A DNA stretch of 64,000 bases from Polynucleobacter antarcticus. Lineage in GTDB: Bacteria > Pseudomonadota > Gammaproteobacteria > Burkholderiales > Burkholderiaceae. The notes beneath the pieces were generated by a model that was not told the origin of the DNA, ran no database searches, and saw only the letters and a program-made list of their open reading frames with translations. Position numbers and translations under genes: made by a program. How positions within the stretch are numbered: position 1 is the stretch's first letter; each line of letters begins with the position of its first letter. The stretch is taken from the NCBI RefSeq assembly GCF_013307245.1, contig NZ_CP028941.1, forward strand, positions 1,674,001-1,738,000, in the 5' to 3' direction. This document shows, one piece after another, positions 37,589-45,947 of the stretch.

Positions 37589-38419
37589 ATGATTGGTATG
37601 AACTATCGCCCACTCATACCCTTCATAGCACTCTGGATATATGGAACAAGCCTAGCTGCTGAGGATGAAAATCGATTTTCTTTAAATTACCTGAATCTTA
37701 AAAATGATTCTCGGCAATATGCATCAGATCCCGTTTTAGAATTCTGGGGCTACCATGACTCTCAGGGTGATGACAATACAGTAGACACTCTCAAACTACG
37801 TTACTACCAACCGATAGAGATCGGTAAGCTGCGCGGCATGGCAAGGCTGGATACTGCCTATGCTAAAAACTATGGCCCCTCTTTTCCCGCAGAAAATCAA
37901 GGGCAATACAGTGCTGGAAACACCATGCTGACAGTTTGGGGAAGTCATCCTAATATCTTACCCAACTGGGGCGCTAATTTGGGTGCGCGAATTATTTTTC
38001 CTTTTGGCAATAATGGTCAGTGGGCCATAGGCCCTCAAATAGGAAGCAGCTTTAAGCCTACTGAAGGTAGTAAGACCATACTGGCAGACTTCTCGCCGCT
38101 TGTTCGATATATGTATGGATTTGATACCAAAAATAACTCTTTTCAAATCAATCCTAATCAACCGCACTTAGTTCGTAACCTGCAGCTCTTTCCCACTATT
38201 GGTATTACCCTGGGACCTCATACTCAAATTCGTTTCTGGGATGAGAATGGGATTATTTATAACTCTGCAGGGGGTGGCTGGTTTGTTCCTCTAGATGCTA
38301 TGGTGACCCATCGCCTCTCCCGAAATTTACTCTTTGCAGTGGGCGCTGCCAAGCAAGTTGTTCAAACGTATAACGTATTCAATTTGTCTGTTTACGGTAA
38401 AGTTTCCTATTCTTTTTAG
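37589..38419 (+). CDS. Putative outer-membrane beta-barrel protein, unknown
   Basis: A 276-residue protein with a short signal (GTSLAAEDENRF) and alternating hydrophobic strands ending in Phe (GKVSYSF), the outer-membrane barrel sorting signal. I do not recognise the family; no porin signature is obvious. It stands alone, diverging from the K+ channel gene with a 154-base gap. Confidence 0.7.
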   Translation: MIGMNYRPLIPFIALWIYGTSLAAEDENRFSLNYLNLKNDSRQYASDPVLEFWGYHDSQGDDNTVDTLKLRYYQPIEIGKLRGMARLDTAYAKNYGPSFPAENQGQYSAGNTMLTVWGSHPNILPNWGANLGARIIFPFGNNGQWAIGPQIGSSFKPTEGSKTILADFSPLVRYMYGFDTKNNSFQINPNQPHLVRNLQLFPTIGITLGPHTQIRFWDENGIIYNSAGGGWFVPLDAMVTHRLSRNLLFAVGAAKQVVQTYNVFNLSVYGKVSYSF

Positions 38420-38439
38420 GAAGAACCCTCTTTCAGTAT

Positions 38440-39096
38440 TTAAGCCTCTACTAGGTGGCCCGTTTTGACAAAGATGGTGCAACCTTCTTTACTGAAAGGC
38501 TGATGCTTACTCATATGGGGACTCCTAATCCATGAGCCAGTAGGATAGCGGCCATGCTCATCTTCAAACACCCCATCCACAACATAGATCTCTTCTCCAC
38601 CAAAATGCTGATGTGGGTTGAAGTAGGTTTGTGGAGCCCAGCGAACTAAAGTAGATCCTGAACCTTGTCGCATTAAAGGCATCACCTGTAAGCCCGCAAC
38701 CATACCCTGAAACCACTCCGCATTCCGCGTATCAATCACCTCGCGATGCACTTGATCTGCGCCTAAGTGGCGCAGCTTCACAAAGAGCGTACAGCCAGAT
38801 TCGCTAAAAGGCGCATGGGCTGAGCCCGGCGGGTTCATGATGTAGGTACCCGCTGGATAGTCGCCTGCTTCATCACTCAAAATACCATCAAGCACAAGAA
38901 TTTCTTCACCTAACTCATGGGTGTGTAATGGAAAGTGGGAGCCTGGCAGATATCGCACAATCGAAGTAGCCTTTGCGATCTCATCACCAATGCGATCAAA
39001 CATACGTCGCTCAACCCCTGACTCAGGACTGACTATCCAAGGGAGATCATGATGGTTCAGAACCACGCGTTCTTTGTAATCTGCATTGATATTCAA
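38440..39096 (-). CDS. Double ChrR-like cupin protein
   Basis: A 218-residue protein made of two cupin units. The first has FPLHTHELGEEILVLDG and the second NPHQHFGGEEIYVVDG, each with His/His/Glu metal ligands, and each ends with a similar FSxxGCTxFVKxxHL. This resembles the C-terminal cupin of ChrR, the anti-sigma factor for singlet-oxygen response, duplicated, but without the N-terminal anti-sigma domain. In this light-stress neighbourhood it may sense or detoxify reactive species (inference). Confidence 0.87.
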   Translation of the reverse strand: MNINADYKERVVLNHHDLPWIVSPESGVERRMFDRIGDEIAKATSIVRYLPGSHFPLHTHELGEEILVLDGILSDEAGDYPAGTYIMNPPGSAHAPFSESGCTLFVKLRHLGADQVHREVIDTRNAEWFQGMVAGLQVMPLMRQGSGSTLVRWAPQTYFNPHQHFGGEEIYVVDGVFEDEHGRYPTGSWIRSPHMSKHQPFSKEGCTIFVKTGHLVEA

Positions 39097-39237
39097 AAAT
39101 ACCGCCTTTACTGTTTCTAAATTAACTATGGGCTGCCGTCTATCCGAGGTCCACTGTCAGAATAGCAAATAAATTACTCTATAACTCGAAAGAAGCTAGA
39201 TTTTGGAGTCAGGGCCATGCAATACTGAAGAAATATC

Positions 39238-40719
39238 ATGGCAAAAAAATCATATCATCATCAGAAATTTACCCGTGCAGACTTGGCTCATATCGCAACA
39301 ATTGCCATGCTAGAGCGCGGTCTTGAGCCTGAATTTTCAGCAGAAGTACACAATCAGCTCGATTTAATTGCAGCGCCTGGGCAAGATCAGGATCCCACTA
39401 TTACTGATCTGACAGGCTTACTATGGTGCTCTTTAGATAATGATGACTCTCGAGATCTCGATCAATTAACAGCATCTATCTCACTAGAAAATGGCTCTAC
39501 CAAAATTTTTGTAGCGATTGCCGATGTAGATGCGGTAATTAAAAAGCATTCTCCGATTGATGAGCATGCCAAGCTAAATACAGCATCAGTGTATACATCG
39601 GCACGAATCTTCCCCATGCTTCCTGAAAAGCTCTCCACTAATCTCACCTCCTTAAATCCAGATGAGTTACGTTTAGCCTTGGTGACCGAGATGACTATTT
39701 CTCAGGATGGGACAGTAGAGGACTCTCAAATATACCGAGCCAAGGTAATCAACAAGGCCAAGCTAGCCTACGATGCCATCTCTGCTTGGATTGAGGGCGT
39801 AGGTTCCGCTCCAACCGCTCTTTGTAGTGTGAAGGGCATGGAAGAGCAACTCCATACTCAAGATCGGGTTGCACAGACACTGCGCAAGCGCCGACATGAT
39901 GCGGGATCCCTTCACTTAGAGCTCTTCCAGCCTAAGGCGATTTTTAAGAAAGATCTTATTGTTGGTATTCAGGAGCAAGTGCAGAACCGCGGTCGACAAC
40001 TGATTGAAGAGTTCATGATTGCAGTCAATGAGAGCACCGCACATTTCCTACTTAAGCACCGCGTGCCCTCTTTGCGAAGAGTCGTACGTAGTCCAGATCG
40101 ATGGTTAAGAATTGTGGAGCTTGCTAGGCAGTATGGCGATGTCCTACCTGCGGATCCTGACTCTAAAGCCTTATCTGAATTTTTAGCGAGGCGCTTAAAG
40201 GCCGATCCTATTCGTTTTCCAGATCTGTCTTTAATTGTGGTGAAGCTCATGGGCCCAGGAGAGTATGTATTAGAGCGGCCCGGTACCGATGCTATCGGAC
40301 ACTTTGGTCTAGCGGTTCAAGACTATACCCACTCTACCGCCCCTAATCGTCGCTATCCCGATCTCATTACCTTACGAATGATTAAAAGCATTCTTCAAAA
40401 GCAAGCTCTAGCTTATGAAACGAAAGAGCTACAAGAGTTAGCAGAGCACTGCACTAAACAAGAGGATGCCATTCGGAAAGTTGAGCGCAGGGTACGTAAA
40501 TCAGAGGCAGCACTCTTTCTAGAGCCTTATATTGGCAAGACCTTTGATGGCATTATTACTGGCATTGCCCCAAATAATGGCTGGGTACGTATTTTCAATC
40601 CTCCTGCAGAGGGTATGCTGATGAGTCGAACGCAGTTAGTGGATATCGGCAGAAAAGTACATGTGCAACTGGTATCAACTAATGTAGAAATGGGCTTTAT
40701 TAACTTTGCATTAGTCTAG
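39238..40719 (+). CDS. RNB domain ribonuclease (RNase II/R-like, short)
   Basis: A 493-residue protein with the RNB catalytic motif SLDNDDSRDLDQL and later YTHSTAPNRRYPDLITLR, and a short C-terminal S1-like region (FDGIITGIAPNNGWVRI). The N-terminal cold-shock domains of RNase R and RNase II (644 residues or more) are missing; this shorter form is a known group. It should degrade RNA from the 3' end. Confidence 0.9.
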   Translation: MAKKSYHHQKFTRADLAHIATIAMLERGLEPEFSAEVHNQLDLIAAPGQDQDPTITDLTGLLWCSLDNDDSRDLDQLTASISLENGSTKIFVAIADVDAVIKKHSPIDEHAKLNTASVYTSARIFPMLPEKLSTNLTSLNPDELRLALVTEMTISQDGTVEDSQIYRAKVINKAKLAYDAISAWIEGVGSAPTALCSVKGMEEQLHTQDRVAQTLRKRRHDAGSLHLELFQPKAIFKKDLIVGIQEQVQNRGRQLIEEFMIAVNESTAHFLLKHRVPSLRRVVRSPDRWLRIVELARQYGDVLPADPDSKALSEFLARRLKADPIRFPDLSLIVVKLMGPGEYVLERPGTDAIGHFGLAVQDYTHSTAPNRRYPDLITLRMIKSILQKQALAYETKELQELAEHCTKQEDAIRKVERRVRKSEAALFLEPYIGKTFDGIITGIAPNNGWVRIFNPPAEGMLMSRTQLVDIGRKVHVQLVSTNVEMGFINFALV

Positions 40720-40742
40720 CGTTTACTTTTACTTATTTTTGC

Positions 40743-41189
40743 TTACTTTTGTGATTTGTACTTTTGAACGGCCTGCTTCAGATCTGTATATTCTTCACAG
40801 CCAAACTTGCAAGCTTTATCCAATCGAGCAAGTAGTGCCTCTGCACCAGGCAGATCACGGTTCATCAGTTTGAGCTCACCGTAATATTCAAGTGCACCTC
40901 TGTGCTTTGGGTCTATCTGCAATGCGGCTTGATAAAACTTTTCTGCTCCCGCCAAATCTGGTGGCTGCTTCTTGCGAAGACTAAATCCCATCAAGTTATT
41001 CCAGTCAGCAGACGATGTTTCATTAGCAGCCTGTAACTGCTTGACTGCCACATCATATTTTTTAGCTTTGATACTGGCTCTAGATTCAGATAACCAGACA
41101 GAATCTGACTTTACTGTTGGCGTGTCATCAGCTTGGACAAACCCAGCTAAGGTCATACACAATAAGCCAGCCAGCAAAAATGGCTTCAT
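40743..41189 (-). CDS. Secreted tetratricopeptide repeat protein
   Basis: A 148-residue protein with a signal peptide (residues 1-20, ending VQADD) and two or three TPR units (YDVAVKQLQAANETSSADWNNLMGF region and AEKFYQAALQIDPKHRGALEYYGEL). Two cysteines lie near the C-terminus. It is eight bases downstream of the Rrf2 gene on the same strand, so the two are probably cotranscribed. Its partner is unknown. Confidence 0.85.
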   Translation of the reverse strand: MKPFLLAGLLCMTLAGFVQADDTPTVKSDSVWLSESRASIKAKKYDVAVKQLQAANETSSADWNNLMGFSLRKKQPPDLAGAEKFYQAALQIDPKHRGALEYYGELKLMNRDLPGAEALLARLDKACKFGCEEYTDLKQAVQKYKSQK

Positions 41190-41197
41190 GAAAATCC

Positions 41198-41743
41198 TTA
41201 GGATTTATTGAACTGCAAATACTTGCCAAATGTGAAGACAGAATTAGGTCCGAGAGGGGCTTTTTTCACTTTGGGGCGCTTGGCTAAGGTTGCAATCACC
41301 GCGGGTGTTTTCACTTTGAGCTCTGGCGCTCTGCGAACTACTGGAGAGCCTTTAGTACTAGGCTCAATCGTGATTGTTGATTGACTGAGAGCCTTGGCCA
41401 AACTCACTTGGGCGATTTGCTCTTGCATGAAGACATGCAGATCCGTCCATAACTTGGCGCCCAAATCCTCTTGATAGGATTGAGTCCCTTGAATGACGTC
41501 CATGACTTCTTTCAAAGAAATCTCTTCTGGTTTTCTCGCAAGAGAGTAGCCTCCGCCAGGGCCACGATGACTCTGAATCATTCCCGCAGTTCTCAAAGCG
41601 GCAAAAATAAGCTCTAAATAAGAAATGGATAGCCCATGTCTTTTGCTAATCAATGGCATTGAAATGGCATGCCCATGCAAAGTGTGGGCAGCAATGTCTA
41701 ATAAGACATTAAAGGCGATTTTGCTTTTACTGGAAACTCTCAT
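41198..41743 (-). CDS. Rrf2 family regulator without cysteines, with LGPNS C-terminal motif
   Basis: A 181-residue protein. The N-terminal winged helix (SKIAFNVLLDIAAHTLHG, MPLISKRHGLSISYLELIF, RGPGGGYSLARKPEEISL) is clearly Rrf2. The three Fe-S cysteines of IscR/NsrR are absent; the protein has no Cys at all. A Lys/Pro-rich linker ends with LGPNSVFTFGKYL, also present in the second Rrf2 protein (44388). It diverges from the MpaB-type oxygenase gene and is upstream of the TPR gene. Confidence 0.88.
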   Translation of the reverse strand: MRVSSKSKIAFNVLLDIAAHTLHGHAISMPLISKRHGLSISYLELIFAALRTAGMIQSHRGPGGGYSLARKPEEISLKEVMDVIQGTQSYQEDLGAKLWTDLHVFMQEQIAQVSLAKALSQSTITIEPSTKGSPVVRRAPELKVKTPAVIATLAKRPKVKKAPLGPNSVFTFGKYLQFNKS

Positions 41744-41883
41744 AATCCTTAATATACACTTTCCCTATAAGATTGCATCTGACGCATCAAAATATATTTA
41801 AACCTATTAAAATCATGAGGTTATTAGATTTAAATAACTCACTTACCCCATGAAAAATCACCATTTACTCACTCTCAATCCCC

Positions 41884-42762
41884 ATGATTGATGAAATGAT
41901 TCGCAAGTCAATTCGGGAAATGGTTGGCGGAAGTAAGGGGCCGCCCGTTGCCTTTCTCGAGCCCCCGGGGGATCGCGGTCTTTTTGGCCCCGAATCCATG
42001 CCCTGGGAAATCCATGCTGACTTTATGTCAATGATGATTGGTGGCATTAGCTCTTTGATTCTTCAGGCCTTACACCCTGGAGCATTGGCAGGGGTTTGGG
42101 ATCACTCTAGTTTTAGAGAAGATCTGAAAGGAAGATTAGGCAGGACGGCTTTCTTTATTGCTGCCACAACCTATGGCTCTACTGCCATGGCAGAAAGTAT
42201 CATTACTAGAGTGAATCAGATTCATACAAAAGTTACCGGCTTTGATGAATTTTCTCGTCCATATCAAGCTACTGACCCGCATCTCTTAAATTGGGTGCAC
42301 ATCACCGAGACTAGTAGTTTTTTAAGTTCTTACTTGGCGCACAAAAATAAATACTTAACGCAGGGTCAAAAGGATCAATATTTTTCTGAGATGGCACGCT
42401 TAGCAGTCAAGTTGGGCGCCGTTGATGTCCCGAACGCCCAACGTGGCACAACTGAGATGATGAAGCAATATCGCAGCGAATTGTATTTTGGAGATCGCGC
42501 TAAAAATATTGTGAGTTTATTAAATCATTTCCCTGCAAGTCTCCCAGCCAAACCCTTCGTCAAGCTGATTACCGAGGCTGGCTTTGCCAATCTACCTGAT
42601 TGGGCTTTTGAATTAATCCAGCGTAAGAAGCCCTCCTTGATAGAAAAGCTGGCACTCGATACCGCGGTTTCAGTGATTGCTAAGCCGGTAAGACTGGCTT
42701 TAAAAGATGGTGTTGCTGCCCATAGCTATCGCCGGATTTATGGCAAAGACAAGATCGACTAA
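41884..42762 (+). CDS. MpaB-type oxygenase (DUF2236) family protein
   Basis: A 292-residue protein of the ER-bound oxygenase mpaB/rubber oxygenase catalytic family. Visible: GDRGLFGPESMPWEIHADF, LILQALHPGALAGVWDHS (haem-region His), FFIAATTYGSTAMAESI and LLNWVHITETSSFL. Members are haem b enzymes that cut or oxidise hydrophobic substrates. It diverges from the Rrf2 gene at 41743, which may control it. Confidence 0.87.
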   Translation: MIDEMIRKSIREMVGGSKGPPVAFLEPPGDRGLFGPESMPWEIHADFMSMMIGGISSLILQALHPGALAGVWDHSSFREDLKGRLGRTAFFIAATTYGSTAMAESIITRVNQIHTKVTGFDEFSRPYQATDPHLLNWVHITETSSFLSSYLAHKNKYLTQGQKDQYFSEMARLAVKLGAVDVPNAQRGTTEMMKQYRSELYFGDRAKNIVSLLNHFPASLPAKPFVKLITEAGFANLPDWAFELIQRKKPSLIEKLALDTAVSVIAKPVRLALKDGVAAHSYRRIYGKDKID

Positions 42763-42914
42763 ACCGAGGCTGTCTTTTGACTGTCTTCTTTTGCAGCAAT
42801 CTTTGCCTTACTCAATGCCTCAAAATCCACCATCGGGTGATGGCCCATTTGATAGCACGCACAGTGCTTACCTAAAATCCAACGCGCTAATTTAATACGA
42901 AACGCAGTAAACAT
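42759..42914 (-). CDS. CxC microprotein (51 residues), paralogue of the one at 55962
   Basis: Not obvious because of its size. From the ATG at 42914 (GAAGGA five bases upstream) it reads 51 residues. The core RIKLARWILGKHCACYQMG followed by HHPMVDF is almost the same as RIKVARWILGNYCPCYQMG, HHPMVDF in the protein at 55962-56111. The N-terminus is basic and amphipathic; Cys-x-Cys and His-His suggest a metal or redox site. Its stop overlaps the MpaB-type stop by four bases. I do not recognise the family. Confidence 0.82.
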   Translation of the reverse strand: MFTAFRIKLARWILGKHCACYQMGHHPMVDFEALSKAKIAAKEDSQKTASV

Positions 42915-42938
42915 AAAATTCCTTCATTCTTTTCAGCT

Positions 42939-43325
42939 TTATTCGTAAAGCAGCACATATATAAAAATAACAAACTGCAGTAGGTTAATGATGACGCTCG
43001 ACCCATGCAATAAACCAAAATACTTTTTGTTACCAGAGTCTGCAGCACGATTAATAGCAGGTGTCAGCACTACTAGAGAGAGTAAGAATAAAGCAGCACA
43101 GAACACTAGCAATATCGTATTGACATACCCCTCTACCAAAAAGGCGGCAAGGCAGGTAAATAGGCCCAAGAAAATATAGTATTTCGGAAAGAATGCCCTC
43201 ACGTATTTGCTAGACCATTCTTGAGGCAGCACTTTAAAAACCGTAGGCGCTACTGCTACCGTGAAAAATAACATGATGCCCAGCATGCCGGAAACAATAT
43301 AAAGACTGAGTAAGTTACTGTTCAC
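42939..43325 (-). CDS. DUF4149-like membrane protein
   Basis: A 128-residue protein with four hydrophobic segments. GMLGIMLFFTVAVAPTVFKVL, then YVRAFFPKYYIFLG and LTPAINRA fit the DUF4149/TMEM205-like family. The function is unknown. It lies 24 bases upstream of the CxC microprotein on the same strand and 19 bases after the small secreted protein, so the three may form one operon. Confidence 0.82.
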   Translation of the reverse strand: MNSNLLSLYIVSGMLGIMLFFTVAVAPTVFKVLPQEWSSKYVRAFFPKYYIFLGLFTCLAAFLVEGYVNTILLVFCAALFLLSLVVLTPAINRAADSGNKKYFGLLHGSSVIINLLQFVIFIYVLLYE

Positions 43326-43344
43326 TATTTGATCCTACTATCAA

Positions 43345-43680
43345 TTAAGTTTGAATTTTTGGGCTGCTATTCATCAGACAGGATTTTTCAGCAGTCTGCT
43401 GTGCATTACCAAACCAGTCAGGTTTTTTATCTAAGCCATTCATTTGCAAATCATTAAGCTGTCGATTACTGAGATTGCTCTCAAGCGTTTTGGCTACACA
43501 AGCACAGTAAGGCTGAAAGTCAATTTCTGTCATGGACTTTTTCATACCGCCATGGGCTTTTAACTGTGTACGAACGCAGTCCTGCATTAAGTCACGGGTC
43601 TGATTGGCAAACCCAGGACTGCTAAGCAACATGAAGCCTAGGGCAATAGTGAAAAGCGAAGATCGAGTCTGATGGATCAT
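43345..43680 (-). CDS. Small secreted cysteine-containing protein, unknown
   Basis: A 111-residue protein with a signal peptide (ending PGFANQ, about residue 25). The mature part has four cysteines (MQDCVRTQL, YCACVAK, KSCLMN), probably two disulfides. I do not recognise the family. It is first in a minus-strand set with DUF4149 and the CxC microprotein. Confidence 0.75.
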   Translation of the reverse strand: MIHQTRSSLFTIALGFMLLSSPGFANQTRDLMQDCVRTQLKAHGGMKKSMTEIDFQPYCACVAKTLESNLSNRQLNDLQMNGLDKKPDWFGNAQQTAEKSCLMNSSPKIQT

Positions 43681-43785
43681 GATGGGTGCTACCTATGTGG
43701 GTTCTGAGCTAAAGAGTTACAAACTGATAGCTTAATATAGCTTGAAACATTCATCCTTGCAGAGTGGCCCATCATAAGCACCCTG

Positions 43786-44214
43786 CTATCTTAAATACGC
43801 CTTCAACTCGACTATTAATCGGCTTCGCTGCTCTTTCAGTAAAAACTGGCCTAGAGGAATTCTGAGGTCTGACTGAAAAATTTCAAACGACTTTGCATTC
43901 AGCAGGGTCTGATCAATCCGCGCCCAGCGGGTATTGAATTCATACACAGTCTCTTTGCAGGCAATCGATTTTTTGATCCGCAGACGCTCACCTTCAATCT
44001 CAATTTGCTCAAAATCTAGTGCATGGCGGGAGTAAATCAGGAAGCCAGCAGTTAAAGCCGTGAGCTCAATACAGGTGAATATCAAAATGATGGAGTACCC
44101 AAGCAGAGAAAACCCAATTCCAATAATGAGTGAAACAGCCACTAGGGCCCAATAGAAGCGAAAAAGCTCCTTGGGGCTGAGGGCACAGTTGCGTTTCATG
44201 AGCCAGGTTTTCAT
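43786..44214 (-). CDS. DUF2244 domain membrane protein
   Basis: A 142-residue protein with two adjacent membrane helices (about residues 24-65) and a cytoplasmic domain. RNCALSPKELFRFYWALVAVS and the later ARIDQTL, LRIPLGQFLLKEQRSRL fit DUF2244. In many proteobacteria the gene is next to cytochrome oxidase genes; here it stands alone. Function unknown. Confidence 0.85.
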   Translation of the reverse strand: MKTWLMKRNCALSPKELFRFYWALVAVSLIIGIGFSLLGYSIILIFTCIELTALTAGFLIYSRHALDFEQIEIEGERLRIKKSIACKETVYEFNTRWARIDQTLLNAKSFEIFQSDLRIPLGQFLLKEQRSRLIVELKAYLR

Positions 44215-44308
44215 GGGGACAATATTAGAATTTCTCTCAGCATTATTTTAGGATGATTGCTGTTGATCGGCAGATCCTCAGACAAAATGCAATGTCCATG
44301 AGACACTA

Positions 44309-44324
44309 ATGGGTATTCACCCAT
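44309..44324. promoter_or_regulatory. Inverted repeat upstream of the second Rrf2 gene
   Basis: ATGGGT-ATTC-ACCCAT lies 64 bases ahead of the Rrf2 start at 44388. It could be an operator for autoregulation or a divergent promoter site for DUF2244. No experimental basis; one short repeat can occur by chance. Confidence 0.35.
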
Positions 44325-44387
44325 AGCTGGGCAAATAGACTCAAAACAAGGGAAGATTGTCTCAATGAAAAATTACTCCCCTCTATC

Positions 44388-44966
44388 ATGACTCTTCCTA
44401 AAAAAATCAGCAAAGCCGTAGATGTACTGGTCGATATCACCATCAATTCCAAGCTAGGTAAGCCGGTATCTTTGCCAGAAATAGCTAAAAGACAACACAT
44501 GTCGCGCCAATATCTTGAAAGCCTGATTCGGGTGATCAGGAATGCAGGTTACGTGAAAGCTATTCATGGGCGTACCGGCGGTTATTTATTGCTTGTAGAC
44601 CCGAAAGAAATTCTTGTCAAAGATATCGTTAATCTCTTAGAGGGTCTTCGCAAAACCAGATTCAAGGTAGAGGAGTTTGCGCAAGAGATTTATGCGTCTA
44701 TTGAAGATCATGCCAGTATCAATAAAGGCAAACAGTGGATTGGTGAGTTCATTTCCAAGTCTGTACCCTCTTTTGAGGATATCAGCGAGGCTCCATCGAA
44801 ATTAAGTCAGTTCATTCAGTATCTTAGCCCGCAGGATGGTCCTAAGAAACGCCCTGCCTTGGAAATACAAACCGTCATCAAAAGCTCGGGCTCTTCCGTG
44901 AATTTACCAACGATGGCCTTAGGTCCCAATTCTATTTTTAGCTACGGGGCATACCTCACAAAATAA
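44388..44966 (+). CDS. Second Rrf2 family regulator without cysteines, with LGPNS C-terminal motif
   Basis: A 192-residue protein with the Rrf2 winged helix (KISKAVDVLVDITINSKLGK, LPEIAKRQHMSRQYLESLI, HGRTGGYLLLVDPKEI) and no cysteine, so no Fe-S cluster of the IscR/NsrR type. The extended C-terminal region ends in LGPNSIFSYGAYL, matching the end of the other Rrf2 protein (41198). Both are longer than IscR-like members (about 160). It is a probable paralogue with a different effector. Confidence 0.88.
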   Translation: MTLPKKISKAVDVLVDITINSKLGKPVSLPEIAKRQHMSRQYLESLIRVIRNAGYVKAIHGRTGGYLLLVDPKEILVKDIVNLLEGLRKTRFKVEEFAQEIYASIEDHASINKGKQWIGEFISKSVPSFEDISEAPSKLSQFIQYLSPQDGPKKRPALEIQTVIKSSGSSVNLPTMALGPNSIFSYGAYLTK

Positions 44967-44994
44967 GTGGGGGTAAGCGCAGCTGCGATTTAGC

Positions 44995-45171
44995 TCAGTC
45001 GGACTGGGGTTTAGTCGATGACACTTCAGGACTTGCTGCTGGGGTGAGGTCTTTTATAAGACTTGGGGCTGCCATCTTTTTACCATCCCATACCTGCCCA
45101 CACCAGCACTCTCCTGCACTATTAATAATACAAACGCCTGACCCACAACAACGCTCATCTGGAGAATTCAC
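44995..45171 (-). CDS. Small cysteine-rich protein (58 residues)
   Basis: It occupies the otherwise empty 345-base gap between the Rrf2 and alkB genes. A GTG start at 45171 has AGGGG seven bases ahead. The N-terminal half is Cys-rich: ERCCGSGVCIINSAGECWCGQ, then VWDGKKM; the tail is Pro/Ser-rich. Five cysteines in about 17 residues suggest zinc or iron binding. I recall no named family. Confidence 0.72.
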   Translation of the reverse strand: MNSPDERCCGSGVCIINSAGECWCGQVWDGKKMAAPSLIKDLTPAASPEVSSTKPQSD

Positions 45172-45311
45172 AATAAAGCCCCTATATCTTGGTTAAAAAT
45201 GCCATAAGTTTGATCTAATTGATATCCTGAAGCAGTGTCAATTTTAGAATTTTTTCTGAAATAAATCTTAGCAAGCTATTAAATCCCATTTTTGAATATT
45301 TTATCAAGATC

Positions 45312-45938
45312 ATGCAAGCCTTATTATTAGATGCACCCTCCGTCAATACGGGGATGAATTTACTAAGGAAGGATGGGTGCGTCTACTATCACCCTAGTCT
45401 GATTGATCCAATACAGTGCACAAGCTTATTTAAGCAACTTTTCCAATCGCTGCCCTGGCAAGCTGATCAACTCGTGATGTTTGGAAAGCAGATCACCACC
45501 GAACGGAAAGTGGCCTGGGTGGGAGATCAAGGTTGCACTTATACCTACTCTGGCGTCAAAAAATATCCTGAGCCATGGACGCCTGAACTTTTAGAAATTA
45601 AAGCTCTAGCGGAAGATATTGCCCAATGGCAATTCAATTCTTGCTTACTCAATTTGTATCACAACGGTAGCGAAGGTATGGGCTGGCACAGCGATAATGA
45701 AACAGAATTAGACCCGCTAGCACCCATTGTTTCCGTGAGCCTAGGTGGTGTGCGCAAGTTTGGGTTTAAGCATAGATTGGATAAAACCAGCACCTCCTTA
45801 TTTTTAGAGGATGGCAGTGCTTTGATCATGCATGCACCTACCCAAGCACATTGGAACCATAGCTTACTTAAAACGAAGACCGATGTTGGTCCACGCATTA
45901 ACCTTACCTTTCGCAGTATCCAGCAAGTCAGTTCCTAA
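45312..45938 (+). CDS. alkB: AlkB family alpha-ketoglutarate-dependent DNA repair dioxygenase
   Basis: A 208-residue protein closest in layout to AlkB2-like short forms. Iron ligands: HSDNE (His and Asp of GMGWHSDNE) and the later His in HWNHSLLKT; the 2-oxoglutarate Arg pair is in GPRINLTFR. It removes alkyl groups such as 1-methyladenine. It leads a plus-strand run with the FAD enzyme, DnaQ/GIY-YIG nuclease and senB. Confidence 0.93.
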   Translation: MQALLLDAPSVNTGMNLLRKDGCVYYHPSLIDPIQCTSLFKQLFQSLPWQADQLVMFGKQITTERKVAWVGDQGCTYTYSGVKKYPEPWTPELLEIKALAEDIAQWQFNSCLLNLYHNGSEGMGWHSDNETELDPLAPIVSVSLGGVRKFGFKHRLDKTSTSLFLEDGSALIMHAPTQAHWNHSLLKTKTDVGPRINLTFRSIQQVSS

Positions 45939-45947
45939 CTCAAACTC

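Noticed and set aside
41796..41835. AT-rich imperfect inverted repeat (AACCT-N12-AGGTT) between Rrf2 and MpaB-type genes
   Set aside because: Short arms in an AT-rich stretch can arise by chance, and it does not resemble the repeat ahead of the second Rrf2 gene, so I did not call it an operator.
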